Positions 12,161-24,200 of a stretch of DNA of 64,000 nt are shown in pieces. The notes under the pieces are model-generated. The model saw only the letters and a list, made by a program, of their open reading frames with translations. It did no database searches and had not been told where the DNA came from. The position numbers were made by a program, and so were the translations under genes. The stretch lies in the NCBI GenBank assembly GCA_024305745.1, contig JAHRBS010000006.1, positions 1,986,501 to 2,050,500 on the forward strand, read 5' to 3'. How positions within the stretch are numbered: the stretch's first letter is position 1; each line of letters begins with the position of its first letter. The stretch is from Polyporus tsugae. Lineage: Eukaryota > Basidiomycota > Agaricomycetes > Polyporales > Polyporaceae.

Positions 12161-15100
12161 GGTGCGTCATCTCGCTCGTCGGGTCTGTCGCTGCGGACTG
12201 ATTGATGTCCAGCGTGTTCGCCCCCGACCGACCCGCAAACATCGACCAGCGCCTCACCGACGGTTCTCAGGACCAACTCGTCGTTCGCTTGCAGTCACTG
12301 TCACTCAAGGACCACGATCTTCCCGTACGGCCTGGCTTCGGGACTAATGGCCAGAACATCAAGTTGCGAACGAACTTTTTCCCGGTGACACTGCCCAAGG
12401 GTCCTTTCCATGAATACGACGTGCAGATCGACCCGCCAGTCACAAACAAACGCCTCAGACGGAGGATCTTCCAGCTCGCTGAACTGTCGAACGAATGGAA
12501 ACGAGCGAAGATGACTAGCAGAGTGGCGCACGACCATAGCTCAAAGCTCATCGCGCCGAACACTCTCCCTCAACCTCTGCAAATCAAGATTATCTACTCA
12601 GATGAAGACGAGGACGAGGAACAGCGCGACAAGGATCGGGAAGCGAAGGAGTACACGATGACGATCAAGTACATCCAGCCCATTGACATTGACGCGATGC
12701 TCCGGTATGTGGTCTGTTCTGGCGCTCGTCCTCGTCCTCTCCGCTCTCCCTGCGGAGGTGGGTGTCAGTATAATGAGGGCCCGGTGCACGACAACGCAAT
12801 GCTGCTTGTCGTGTCGCCTACCCCTCATATGCTGCCGCCTCCCACCCGTCGTCCCAGCCATATATCTGCTCGTTCATACCGCTGCGCGCGTCCCTCTACT
12901 GACCACTTCGCGCATGAAGTTATCTGAACGGGGACCCGCAGCAGCGGCTGTACGACTTCATGCCCTTGGTCAATGCCATGAACATCATCCTTTCCGCGTA
13001 CCCCAACCGCATCGCTGGCGGGGGCGTCATGGTCGGGCGGAACAAGTTCTTCCACCCGTCCCCGAACGCCCCCCCTGTTTCCTTGGGCGGCGGTCTCGAG
13101 GCGTGGCGCGGGTTCTATTCGTCCGTGCGCCCCGCCTGGAAGCAGCTCATGGTGAACGTGAACGTCTGCACCACGGCGTTCTACATCCCGGGAAACCTCG
13201 CGGATCGCTTGATAGAGTTCATGAACCTGAGCCCGGTCGCTCGTCCTGCAACATTCGTGAGGGGCGTAAGGGTGAAGACAACACATCTTGGGTATCGGAA
13301 GACTGTGAAGGCCGTCGCAAAGGTGAACGCTCGTCAGCATGTGTTCACCGCTGAGGGGATGGGCCAGGTTACTGTCGAGCAGTACTTCTTGAAGAGTGGG
13401 TCTTTCTGCATTTTTGCTTCGTCTTACAGTGCTCACCCGGTTTCAGAATACAAAATCAAGCTGCGCTATCCCGAGCTCCCTCTGATCGATGTCGGCGGGC
13501 AGCGTACGAACTATCTCCCTGCTGAGGTCTGCGTGATCCTCGAGAAGCAGGCCTTCAAGGGCAAGGTTCCCGACGAGCTCACGGCCAACATGCTCGCGGT
13601 CGCATGCCAGTACCCGAACGTTAACGGCGAGGCCATCACTGGCCGCGGAATGCACGAGCTCGGTCTCGCCCAATCTCCTCCACCCGCGAACGCGTTCGGC
13701 ATTGACGTCGGTTCCGAAATGGCTGTCGTCCCGGGACGCATCCTCCCACCCCCCGTCGTGCGCTATGCCGGCGGCACAGGCGCGGTCGACGACCGCGCGT
13801 CGTGGAACCTTCGTGGTGTGCGTTTCGCCGTCGGGGCGCGCCTCCAGAACTGGGCGGTCCTCCTCATCCAGGACGGGAACAGGAACGACGAGTTCGGGGG
13901 CAAGGACGACCCAGAGCTGGCGAACACTTGGCGCGGCTTCGCGGACATGTGCAAGAGGAGCGGCATGACCGTGGACCAGGCGCCGCCGCAGATCGTCGCC
14001 GCTCGGCTCCCGCCCAGACGCGGGGACGACCCGCTCCGCAAGGCGGCCATCACGACGATCCGGGGGGCGCTCATGGAGGTCAAGCCGAAGCCCAAGATCG
14101 TGCTCGTCATCCTCTCAAATGGGGACCGTCATATCTACTCCGGCCTGAAGCACCTGTGCGACGTGTATCTGGACGTCGCGACGGTGTGCGTGCACTCGGC
14201 GAAGATCCGGAAGGAGAAGGGGCAGCTGCAGTACTTCGCCAACGTCGCGCTCAAGTTCAACATCAAGCTTGGCGGCGTCAACCACGAGCTCGCGGATCAG
14301 AACATGGCGTGGCTGAACAGGGAGCCGACGATGCTCGTGGGCATGGATGTCACGCATCCGGGCGTCGGGACGGTGAAGGGAACGCCTTCGGTGGCTGCTG
14401 TCGTCGCGAGCATCGACAAGCGCATCGGCCAGTTCCCTGCGAGTCTGCGGATCCAGGAGTCGCGCAAGGAGGTAGGAACATTGGAGTTTCATCTGCTGCG
14501 TGGGGTGTTGACCAGGTTGTAGATGATCACGGATTTGAAGTCGATGATGGAGGAAAGACTGCAGCTGTTCAAGGCCAAGAACAAGACCCTGCCGACCCGC
14601 GTCTTGGTCTACCGTGATGGCGTTTCTGAAGTATGTCTCGGAGGTCGATATCTGCGGACGCGTTAACTGTACTCACTGACACGCACAGGGCCAATTTTCG
14701 ATCGTGGTCAGCGAGGAGATGCCAGAGATAAGGAAAGCCTTCGACCGATTCAGCGCACCCGGCAACCCCTACAGACCAAAGCTGACCATCGTCATCTGCG
14801 GCAAACGCCATCATACGCGTTTCTTCCCCATGGACCCGGCGCATGCTGCGCAGGACGGTAACCCTAAGCCGGGTACTGTCGTCGACCGTGGAGCGACTGC
14901 TGTGTACGAGTACGACTTCTACTTGCAAGCCCACGGAGGTGAGTGTACTTGCGCGCCGAGCTTCTATGCGAAACTCATCATGCGAATGTCTCGGTCAATA
15001 GGGCTTGTCGGATCGACAAGACCGACGCACTACTACGTCGTCCACGACGAGATCGGCATTGGCGCAGACCAATTGCAGGGTCTGACGAACGACGTCAGCT

Positions 15101-15345
15101 ACATGTTCGCTCGGGCGACCAAGGCCGTCAGTTTGGTGTCGCCTGCGTACTACGCCGATCTTGCGTGCGAGCGTGGCCGATGTTACATCCATTCTCTGTT
15201 GCAGGGTATCTCTGACAGTGGCACCACGGCAACCAGCGGAAGTGGGGAGGACGAGGTTATGGCGGAAGCGAAGAAGATGTGGCGCTTTGACAACAGTCCC
15301 AATGCCGTAGGTGGGGCATTGAAAGATACCATGTTTTACATTTGA
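11854..15345 (+). CDS. Argonaute (QDE-2-like), RNA silencing effector
   Basis: Binds small RNAs and guides cleavage of target RNA. ATG 11854 ([11 protein letters not shown]) opens a Gly/Arg-rich head of about 100 residues with repeated GGYRGGDR units. Then come the N domain ([10 protein letters not shown]), linker, PAZ region ([22 protein letters not shown]), MID and PIWI, ending ALKDTMFYI and TGA at 15343-15345. The four catalytic positions are present: Asp in GMDVTHP (14346-14348), Glu in SRKEM (14469-14471), Asp in YRDGVSEGQF (14616-14618) and Asp in SPAYYADL (15157-15159), a DEDD set like that of other fungal slicers. Introns lie near 12160, 12704-12920 (long), 13397, 14472, 14631 and 14939, and every splice keeps the frame. 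All domains are present and no lesion was found. No Dicer or RdRP gene lies in the window. Confidence 0.93.
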
Positions 15346-16104
15346 CGAAAGGGATACCGTGGAAGTGAATCGTTGTATTGTATGCGCTATTGCATGTTAT
15401 TGGTGCAGACTGGAATGCGATACTTGGTGAATAAAGGTGTAACACGACCAATTGTTTCAAATGACGGCGGAGGTTAGGAGATAGACAAGAGGCCTAGGGG
15501 GACACCAGGCCGAAAACCGATTGAAGAATATTTGAGGGAAAAAGACTCTGGCAACCAAGGGGTGTCCAAAAAGTTAGGCGCTGACACAAAGCCTAGGGGG
15601 GTGGGGTGGGTGGTCCGCTGGCAGCCCTCGAAATCGAAATTTTGTCAGGCTATTAACACTTTTGTCCAGTGACTTGGTGAGGCCCTTTCAACTCCATAAA
15701 ATACGAAAGATGCTTCATGTTTTCTATTATGATATCACACAAGTGTCTGCAGGACTTGACAAAGGCAGCTGGGATTGTCTGGGATGGCGATCGCTCAAGG
15801 GAGTCCTCAAGCGCCCAAATAGTGCCCACAGGTGGCAAGCCTCACGTAACAGTCATGATCAGTGACACGTTTAACGCTGTTCCGTACAGTTGCGGGGTTG
15901 ATGGACTCCAACAACGTACATCTGCAAGAAGCGTACCACGTAATTGACATATTTAGATGGGGGTGGGGGGTGGTATCGCCCAATTTCAGCCCCAGAAAAA
16001 TAAAATATTAGGGGGGTGGGGGGGTCCCCCGGCCAGATTGGCCATATCCGAGATTTTAGGGCGAGGAAAAAAGGTTTACATACCCCTTGTGACAACCATT
16101 TATT
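15346..16104. repeat. Intergenic stretch with repeated G-tract modules
   Basis: The sequence TAGGGGGGTGGGG occurs at 15594-15606 and again at 16009-16021. Each copy is followed within about 50 bases by similar but diverged sequence ending in CGAAAT/CGAGAT plus TTT. A third G-rich run lies at about 15958-15975. No coding potential is seen. An AATAAA at about 15430 may serve Argonaute mRNA ends. The modules could be remnants of a small mobile element or G-quadruplex formers. Confidence 0.45.
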
Positions 16105-16175
16105 GGACATTCAGGGGATTGAACCCTGGACCTCACGCATGCGAAGCGTGCGCGCTACCACTGTGCCAAATGCCC
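16105..16175 (-). tRNA. tRNA-Ala (anticodon CGC)
   Basis: Read on the minus strand, 71 bases fold as a cloverleaf. The 7-bp acceptor stem GGGCATT/AATGTCC contains the G3:U70 wobble pair that marks alanine tRNAs. The anticodon stem CACGC/GCGTG holds loop TTCGCAT with anticodon CGC, which reads GCG. The T arm is CAGGG-TTCAATC-CCCTG. The D stem has one A-C mismatch, so slight decay is possible. No intron and no encoded CCA. Confidence 0.85.
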
Positions 16176-16260
16176 ATATCACAGGAGGGCCATTAGGACA
16201 CTATTTTCTTCAAGTCAACTACAACCGTAGATCACCAATCACTAGTCGACAAAATCTAGG

Positions 16261-18590
16261 CTACTGCCATTTACCGAATAGGTCCCTCGTTGCTTCCCAT
16301 TCCCGTTCAACGCACTCCACGTACTTGAAGCCCCGGGGCTTAACAGCGCACCGAAAGCTGACAGGCTTCGAATTGAACCCATTCGTGAACTCCCATGGGT
16401 CGGGAAGAATGGGTCTTCCATCCGCGCCGGCGATCGGCAGTATGTCGAATGCCCACAGGATCCGCGAGATGGAGATGAAGAGAGAGTTCTTTGCTAAATG
16501 CATACCGACACAGATTCTTCTCCCAAACCCGAACGGGAGGTCGAAGTCTAGCAGCCGGGGATTGGTCGTCTCGAGGAACCGCTCGGGCCGGAATTCGTCG
16601 GGAGACGGGAACATGATGGGGTCATGCATGATACCTCTGCCGATCAGTGGTCAGAAAGAAGGGATTGCTTTCGTGATAAAGGGGAACAATAATCTGGGCT
16701 TACGCGAGATTGCCAAAGACCGTGGCGCCCTTGGGGATGTACCTGCGATGGAGGACTGTTAAAAACACATATCGAAGGGGTAAGTAGTAATACACCTACA
16801 TCCCATTGTATTCGTCGTCCGCGATTACAGCATGGGCGGTGCCACCAAGGACGGCGATGGGGCGCCATCGCAGGGTTTCGTTGATCAACGCTTGCAGGTA
16901 CGAGAGGCGGTCACGGTCTTCGAACCCCGGAAGACGATCAGGTCCGACGACTCGGTCGAGCTCAGCTTGAGCCTTTCGCATGGCTTCCGGGAAGTGTAAC
17001 ATCGCAACTGCGCGCATGCGTCAGATCTTTTGCGGAGTGTAAAAACGGGAGTGAAACGCTCACGGAAGAAAACACAAAGCGTCCCGGCAGTCTATAGTAC
17101 ACGACAGTTTTAGATGTTGTCTCGTAAAGGTCGTTGAACCATACCGTCTCGATCCCAGCACCAAAAGGAGACGAAACGGCATACGCGATCTCCACATCGG
17201 ACATCCCATTCTTCGGTTGATTCGTGACGGTCTGCGACGCAAGGCAGTCAGGAATGGTACCATCCGTCATCCGCTTTTTGACATCGTCGAGCAGGTGGGT
17301 ATAAAGCGCGATGTCTCGTTGTCGGTGTTCTTCTGGTTCCGCCCTAAACCATTGCAAGGACCGCTTCCAGTGGAATGCGTTCAGTAACGCAACAACACCG
17401 AGTCGTGCGAGCTCATACCGGGAGCTTGAGAAGCCACGGCCAAGATTCGACCAGGTACTTCCCGGGGATGCTGGCGTGCGCGCAATGAGTATGTCACGTA
17501 GCTAACTGATATCCTACGCTCACTTGGCGCTGTGCAAAACTGTCAGTGCGAAGTCGGGCGGAGACGATCGGACATGTCTCACCTAGTAAGATCTATGTGC
17601 GGGAACCGCTCGTGAGCACCTGTCCTCAATACTGACAAAACAAGGCTCACAATCCATGGCTGCCATGTTCTCCTTCACGATCCATTCGTCTACGCTATCT
17701 ACGCGACGTCCAAAGCTCACCGAGGTGGCGATACTTGCGGCGAACCTGGATGTATTCTTGTTATCACAGTATACTCGTCACGCTTCGTGGATATTCTTAC
17801 CGTTGGGCATGGCGCTCCCAATTCTCTGGCTGGGTAAGAATCTCGTGCAACAACACAGTGGACTCCAGCGACTGTATATCATGGTACGTCTCCGCCTGTC
17901 GTAAGTGAAAGCTAGAGTGCAACACCTAGGAAATTCTGATTGGTAAGCAGAACCGGCCCAACGGGGAATACGAGTGGCGTACCTTGCGCCATCTACGCCA
18001 TGCCTCTCCGTTTGGGAGCATCAGACCTCGCATGTTATCAGACAGGATTTCACCTCTGAAGAAGTAAACGATGAGCGCCGGATGTGAATATAATGCGCCC
18101 TTGCACTCACGCGACAACGAAGCGCGGACGGCTGGAGTAGATATCTGACCGCTTTTCCAGCAGGTCCCATGCAGCCTGTGCTGTTCCGAGCACTGGACAG
18201 TCGATCGGCTTCGGCACTCGTATCCTAGGGGACTAAGGGATTCAACGATGACTTACCGATTACAGGGGTATTTCCTAGGTGGAGAGACACCACCGGGCCT
18301 GTCATCTCAAGTTAGACGTTGACAGGATTTCCGATAAACAGTACTGGCGCACCATACTGCTTGTTCCAGTCGGCGAACTTGCGCCATGGCTTGATGGACG
18401 GCACTTGATGCTTGTTACCGATAAACGGGAGGCCGCGCGGTCCCGGAGGCATGTTTCTTCTCTGCACATACTGTCTGATCAAAAAGAAAGCGAGCAACCC
18501 AATCGCTAGAGGTGCGACATCGACCACAACTCGGAAGAGCCTTATTGCAAACGACGGGATGCCACCGACGGGTCCTGCACCGACGAACAT
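16261..18590 (-). CDS. Cytochrome P450 monooxygenase
   Basis: Membrane-anchored heme monooxygenase; the substrate is unknown. Start at 18590 (MFVGAGPVGG) is followed by a hydrophobic anchor (FRVVVDVAPLAIGLLAFFL) and the proline-rich hinge MPPGPRGLPFIGN. Conserved parts follow across many short exons: WDLLEKRSDIYSSRPRF, the C-helix WRRWRK, FGAGIET of the I helix, the ExxR motif in INETLRWRP, and the heme loop FGFGRRICVG near 16510-16545. The stop lies at 16261. Every intron I traced joins in frame, so the gene looks intact. The motif set resembles the many agaricomycete P450s named after O-methylsterigmatocystin oxidoreductase. An in-frame ATG 19 codons upstream (18647) is an alternative start. 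The upstream neighbour on the same strand is an unrelated M20 hydrolase. Confidence 0.9.
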
Positions 18591-18984
18591 GTGTAGTGAT
18601 AGTGAGGAGAGGGTGGAAGGGGAGGGTAATGCAAGATGCTGACTCAACGTGCAAGTTATACTGTCGCCGGGTGCTCACGAGAACGCTTGGGCTATAGTTG
18701 GGGAAAGCCTGAAAACGTAAGTCCATCGACCAGAACGTTGTCTGCGAAGTCACACAGACATTTGATAAACTCTTCACCCGGGAAGCAGGGCCCCATGACA
18801 TATTCACCTGCGCCGACCCGTGCACACGCAGGGCTTCTTCGGACACGTCTGTATTATGTAGGGATAGAACACATTTCCATGTTTGCATGTTGTTACATTG
18901 TAGCACTACGTCCGAAGGACTTACATCGAGGGCGTCGTGCGATCAGTTTAAAGATAATAAGGAGTTCCTGGCGGACTTCATGTA
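18591..18984. other. Spacer between P450 and M20 genes
   Basis: About 390 bases holding the P450 promoter and the 3' end of the M20 gene, both on the minus strand. No further gene seen. Confidence 0.5.
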
Positions 18985-20958
18985 CTATGTCTTGTTTGCC
19001 TCCCGTTCTCGGCGCTGCTTATCCTCCTCAAATGTCTTCTTGACCTGTGAGCGACATTCAGATACAATGCGATCGCTAGATAACAATACCCGAACTTGCC
19101 TTCTCTGCGAAGGCGTCATCCTTCAGCAGGCGCAATCCAATGCAAGACAAAGCGGTCGACATGTTTATGCATGCTTGATGCGCTTCCTTGGTGCCTGCCG
19201 CGATAGTAAACTCGGGCGTGTGGTTGCTGCCTTTGGTTGGAATACCTGCATCACGGTTAATTGGACGGTACAATCAAAGCAGCTATTCGTAGACTGACTG
19301 AATGAAGGATGCAACGCAGGAAGGGCTTTCACATCCTGTCAGAGCGTCGAACACCACATTTCGAATATCAACATACCGTATGTGATATTTCCCTGCGAAC
19401 GCCAGTAAGCTACCTACCGGAGAGCGCGACCCGGAGCATCACTTACGAAGTCAGTGGAAGCGCTCTGGATCCCGTACTCAAAGTCCACGGGGCCAAACTT
19501 CTGCGAATAGATGTCCGCGCACTCATCACCTGATGATGCCTTGAACAAGCTAGCCTAGATAACTTGAGTTACAGCACTCACTAAGTGCCTGGTTCTGTCT
19601 GATATCGAACGTCATTTGTCCCATCTCGAGTTTGACCTTGCAGCCGGTCGCGAGTCCTGCGGCCCTGAAAGATTATCCATGGTCACACACAAACCAAATG
19701 TCACCATGCGACTTGACAAAAAACATACTCGAAGCAAGCCTTCACTCGGGGGACTGCAGCCTCCACTTCAGCCCGCGTTGGTGCTCGCACGTACCAGCTA
19801 CAGTAGGTGACCTAAGCCGACAGTGTCATCAAACAACGGGAGGCGACGTACAACATCTTGGAATAGTCGGGTATAACTGAGCCAGAATGTTAACGGAGGG
19901 ATTACTGCAACGCAGAGAAAAATACACATACTGTTCGGGGCCCAGTCCTTGCCCTCGAAGATACCATGAACGCGGTGGCTCGGCTTGAGCTGTTGCCTGA
20001 GGACTGAGATGTTCGTATAGGCGAGGACAGCTGCATCCAAAGCGTTCTGTCCCTCCCATGGGGAGAGCGCTGCATGCGCGCTGCATAGACATATTGGTAA
20101 GCGTCAACGAGACATCTGAACGACAATAGCTTTCCTCACGTGTGTCCACTGAACTCGGCAGTCATGCGCTGGAGCGCAAGACAGCTGCTCAGACTGACGG
20201 ACCACGGTGGACCGGGAGTAGGATGACACCTGCGAAGGTTCAGTAAGCAATAGTAGTCCAACCCAAAAGGTCATGAAGAAAGCTAACATTATACAAGCGT
20301 CCATCCCATGGTAGGCTCCACGATCGAGCAGGATGGTCTTCCCTGAGCCGCCCTCCTCAGCAGGCGTGCCGAGCAGTATCACACTTCCAAAAATGTCGAA
20401 CTTGTCCAAAGCAGCCTTCACTGCAATCGCGACGGCGACACCAGCGATCGCGATGAGGTTGTGTCCACAGGCATGTCCGATTCCTGGAAGCGCATCCATC
20501 TCGGAGTTGATACCGAGCGTACGCCCACCGCTGCCCCTAGAATATTTAGCTACCCACGCGGTGTCGAGGAAATGGTGGCGGGTGACTTGGAAGCCATGTT
20601 TCTCGACGAAAGCGGTGAGGATGTCGTGCGCGTGGCTGGAAAAGATCACGAGGATGAGTCGTGGGTCCAACAATATCAACTTGGCAACTCACTGCTCCTC
20701 GAACTTGGTCTCAGGATGATCTGCGGTGGTAAGTAGAGGTGAAGAGGAGGCCTAGCAGTAAAGCATGGAAAACAAACCGTGGATATCCTTGCTGAGTTCG
20801 AACAGATCGTCACTGAGGGCTTTGAGAGTAGCCGTTACGTGTTCAAAGAATTGCGGTCTGTAGATCGTGCCCTCATCGAGCACATCAGCGCGATCAGTGT
20901 ATGAACCCTGATCTTCGGGTCTCCAGAAGGCCATGGATGCACCCTGTGTCATGGTCAT
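18985..20958 (-). CDS. M20-family metallo-amidohydrolase/dipeptidase (PM20D2-like)
   Basis: Family enzymes hydrolyse amide bonds in dipeptides or N-acyl amino acids with two zinc ions. The start at 20958 ([18 protein letters not shown]) is chosen because upstream frames close. Conserved pieces, in order, are [25 protein letters not shown] (metal site), [11 protein letters not shown] (catalytic Glu region), [26 protein letters not shown] (dimerisation domain), [35 protein letters not shown] and [13 protein letters not shown]. The protein ends REREANKT with TAG at 18985-18987. About ten introns all join in frame; one near 19090 appears to use a GC donor (AAG|GCAAGT). No lesion found. Physiological substrate not evident. 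Confidence 0.87.
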
Positions 20959-21201
20959 GGTGGTTCACAGGAGAGATGGGTATATCCCGAGGTGGGTGGG
21001 CCATGGTGGATGACCTCCAAGGGCCTGACAGTGACCGTGTCATCGACGGTGATCATGCGCCCTCCCGGACCGTTAGATCCTGGCTTATCTAATCCAATTC
21101 CTAGTGAATATCATCCGACTCTAGTCAGACGAACAAAGCGAAAGATGTACTACAGGTTAGACGAAAGCCTAGAGCTACATATGATACTGCCAGTCCTGTC
21201 A

Positions 21202-24200
21202 TTACTGATCGAAAGACTCTATTCTCCAAACCTTAATAACGCCTGCTCGATCGCCGCTCACCAACCCTCCTCGGAAGGGCGAGTCGATGCATGCGAGGGT
21301 TGTGATGGTGTCCTGGTGCCCTTTCAAGAGATTCTGCTGATTGTGGTTGATGAGGGACAGCCGTTGTGGCGGACGGCTGTGCTGGTTCGCGGACTGTGAC
21401 GAGACCCATGTTTCGATGAACGAGGACGCAGATCCCGTAGGTGCGCGGATGGAACTAGGAGAGGGTGAGTTATATATGGGTATAAAGCAGAACGTAGGAA
21501 ACGTACCTGTATGCGGGTCTGTCTGTCTCACACTCAATCCCGCTCAGGATCGTAGACCGCTCAGGACGCCCAAGGTCCCAGAAGCGAAGCTTGCAGTCCT
21601 CTGAACCCGTCACGATGAACCCTCGTCCAGCCGACGACCGAATCGCCGTCTTCCCGTCCGACTCCGCCATATGTGACCTATGCATGACCGTATGCCCGCC
21701 AAACTCCGTCCCAGTGACGATCGCGCGCACGTCAGGGAAAGGAGGCAGTGGCGGTTCCTGTCGCGGGGCATCCCCGCCCACAAAGCCCAGGGGGGCACGA
21801 ATAGACGTATCTCCCAAGTTGCCTTCTTGCCGTGCCCGGACGAGTGCAGCGATGGCCGCGGCAGGGCTCATCTCCGCCTCATCCACCCCAACCTCCTTCG
21901 GCTCCTCCACTTCGGTGTCCGACGGGCTAACGACTGTCCGCGACGTGAACGACTCCACCAGCGTCGTGTTCTCGATGTCCCACACTTCCAACAGGGCGTG
22001 CGACGGGTTGTCGCTACTCGCCTTGTGCGTCTCTACCGCGACGACGACCCACTTGCCCTTGCCCTTTGTCGGGTGGACTACACACTGGTGCACTCGGCCG
22101 AATTTGCCCTTCAGGGGGACGCCTACTTTCCAGCTCTTGATGAGGATCCCGAACCGGATGTCCCATAGGGACAGGACGCCTGTCGACGTGCCGCAAATGA
22201 GCCAGGTCCGTTTGCGATCCAGACATAAGCATGTAATGGGTCCGTGATGTCGGGGGTTCTCCATCCGCTGGAGGGCACGCATCGTCCCAAGGTCCATGAT
22301 CACGATGACGGAGTGCGTAGTAGCATATATGAGGTTGGACGAGGTATCTGTCAAGTCACCATTAGCCAAGAGCAATACTTTTGCGAAAGGAATTGCAAAC
22401 GCGCCTGTCCCGTAGTGCGTCATGCTCGTGATATATTCGCCAGGAGTGTCCACCCGGTGTTCGCGCACAGTATGCAGCTTGTTGTACTTCGGCAGCGTCC
22501 CACTCTGGCCCACATGCACACGCACGACGTGCAAGCTCCCGTCGTCCGCCGCGCTCGCAAAGCAGTGGACACCCTCAAGCATACACACGCACTTCACCCG
22601 CGCGTGGTGTTGGTTGTACGTGTGCCGCGGCTTGCTCGTGACGTTCCGCTCCAGCCGCGCCGTGTCCCACACCTTCACCGTCTTGTCGTCTGAAGACGAC
22701 ACGAAGAACATGTGGTCCGGGGACACCGCGATGCCGGTCACCGCGTCGGCGTGCGAGTTGAAGTGGGCGATGAGCGACGCCTCCAGCCGGCGCGCAGTCC
22801 CGTCCCTCGGCATGAAGCTGTGACGCGCGGCATTTCGTCGCCGAACGGGACCCTCGTGCACGCGCGGCCCAAAGTCGTTCTGCAGGTCGCGATTGTTGTC
22901 CAGGTACAGGTGCTCGAGCATGTTGCTGATTCCCGGTTCCTGCCCGTCTGCAGCAGCCTTGATCAACCACCACCCCACGTCAGTATGACAGACAACCAAA
23001 TACTCACCGTAGCTCGAAATCGGCGCGACCGACGGCAGCCGCGACGACCTCTCCTGGCCTCTAACCGTCCCAGCCACCGACACAGGCGACGACCTACCAG
23101 ACGGCGATTGCGAGCCCTCCGATAGGATCTGCGCATGCGCCTCCAGCAAGCCCGTCGCGCTCGCCTTCGACGACCCGATCGCCGGTGCTGCCTTCTGTCC
23201 ATCCCCGCCAATGGGGAAGCGGTGCATAGCGCGAAGCGCAGACGAGTTGGTAGTCGACACGGTGGACTCCGCCGGGCTACCCGGCCGCTCGATCGTTTGG
23301 GGGAGATCGGGCTGCACTTGGGCTGCCGCTGCCGCTGCCGTATCAATGGAGAGCGGGTGAGGAACGGGACTCCTCGGCTCGCGCGACCCGGGAACGGTCA
23401 GACTGTTGTGAGAGCCATTGATGAGCGCGAGTCGTCTCCGGAGGTCTTCGAATGGCGCTCCAGCGGATGAGGGCCCGTGGTCGATGCTGAGGGTGCGGTG
23501 TGTTCTCGGCGTGCCAGGAGACCGGATGGTAAACTCAGAGTTCAGGCGGTGACGGGGTGGACGTGTGTCTGACTCTGGGGTCCGCAGGAAGACAGTTTGC
23601 GGCACCACGCCGAGCTTTTGCAGCTCGATCGTGGACGTGACCTTGAGCGCGTCTGACTCGACCTCCACGCTGACCCGGGAAGCGAAGCTACGGCACGATG
23701 TAGGTCAGTTGGCTGGACCGCAGCTGTGTTCGCCGACACGGGGTATCTGGAAGCAGGACCCTGGAAGCTTACCTCGCAATCGCGCGAGAAAGCTTGAGGA
23801 GGTAATCCCGCATCGCCATCAGCTTAGCCTCCTCGGTCGAGTTCATGCCCAACTGCTGGAGCTTCGACATCTGGGCCTCGTCCCTGTTTCACGTCATCCT
23901 TAGCGATCCGTGGCATGGTGCCATCCGCATACCGCAAAACAGGAATAGACGTACTCGTCGGATCTCGCGCGGGAGGCTGGACCGCCGGTCTGACGCACAC
24001 TCGCCATGCTCTCCCGCGGCGACTCCGTCTTTGCGCTGCGATGCGACCGCCAGAACTGGGTCTTCGTGTCCGCCTTCATGGCCCACTGGACTGCGGCATC
24101 GAAGATCTGCCGCGAGAGCTGGGAAACGGAACCCACGGTCGAGTCAGACAGAGACAGGCGAATTGTACGAGAAATCGCTATCCATACCGGCCGCTTCATC

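Noticed and set aside
11741..12205. Second open frame across the Argonaute RGG region
   Set aside because: A repetitive GC-rich region is open in more than one frame; only the RGG frame joins the Argonaute domains.
12683..13354. Open frame spanning an Argonaute intron and exon
   Set aside because: It is out of frame with the conserved Argonaute sequence; the PAZ-side exon reads correctly in another frame.
21591..22247. Plus-strand frames opposite the VPS15 WD40 region
   Set aside because: They are complements of conserved WD40 coding sequence with no motifs of their own.
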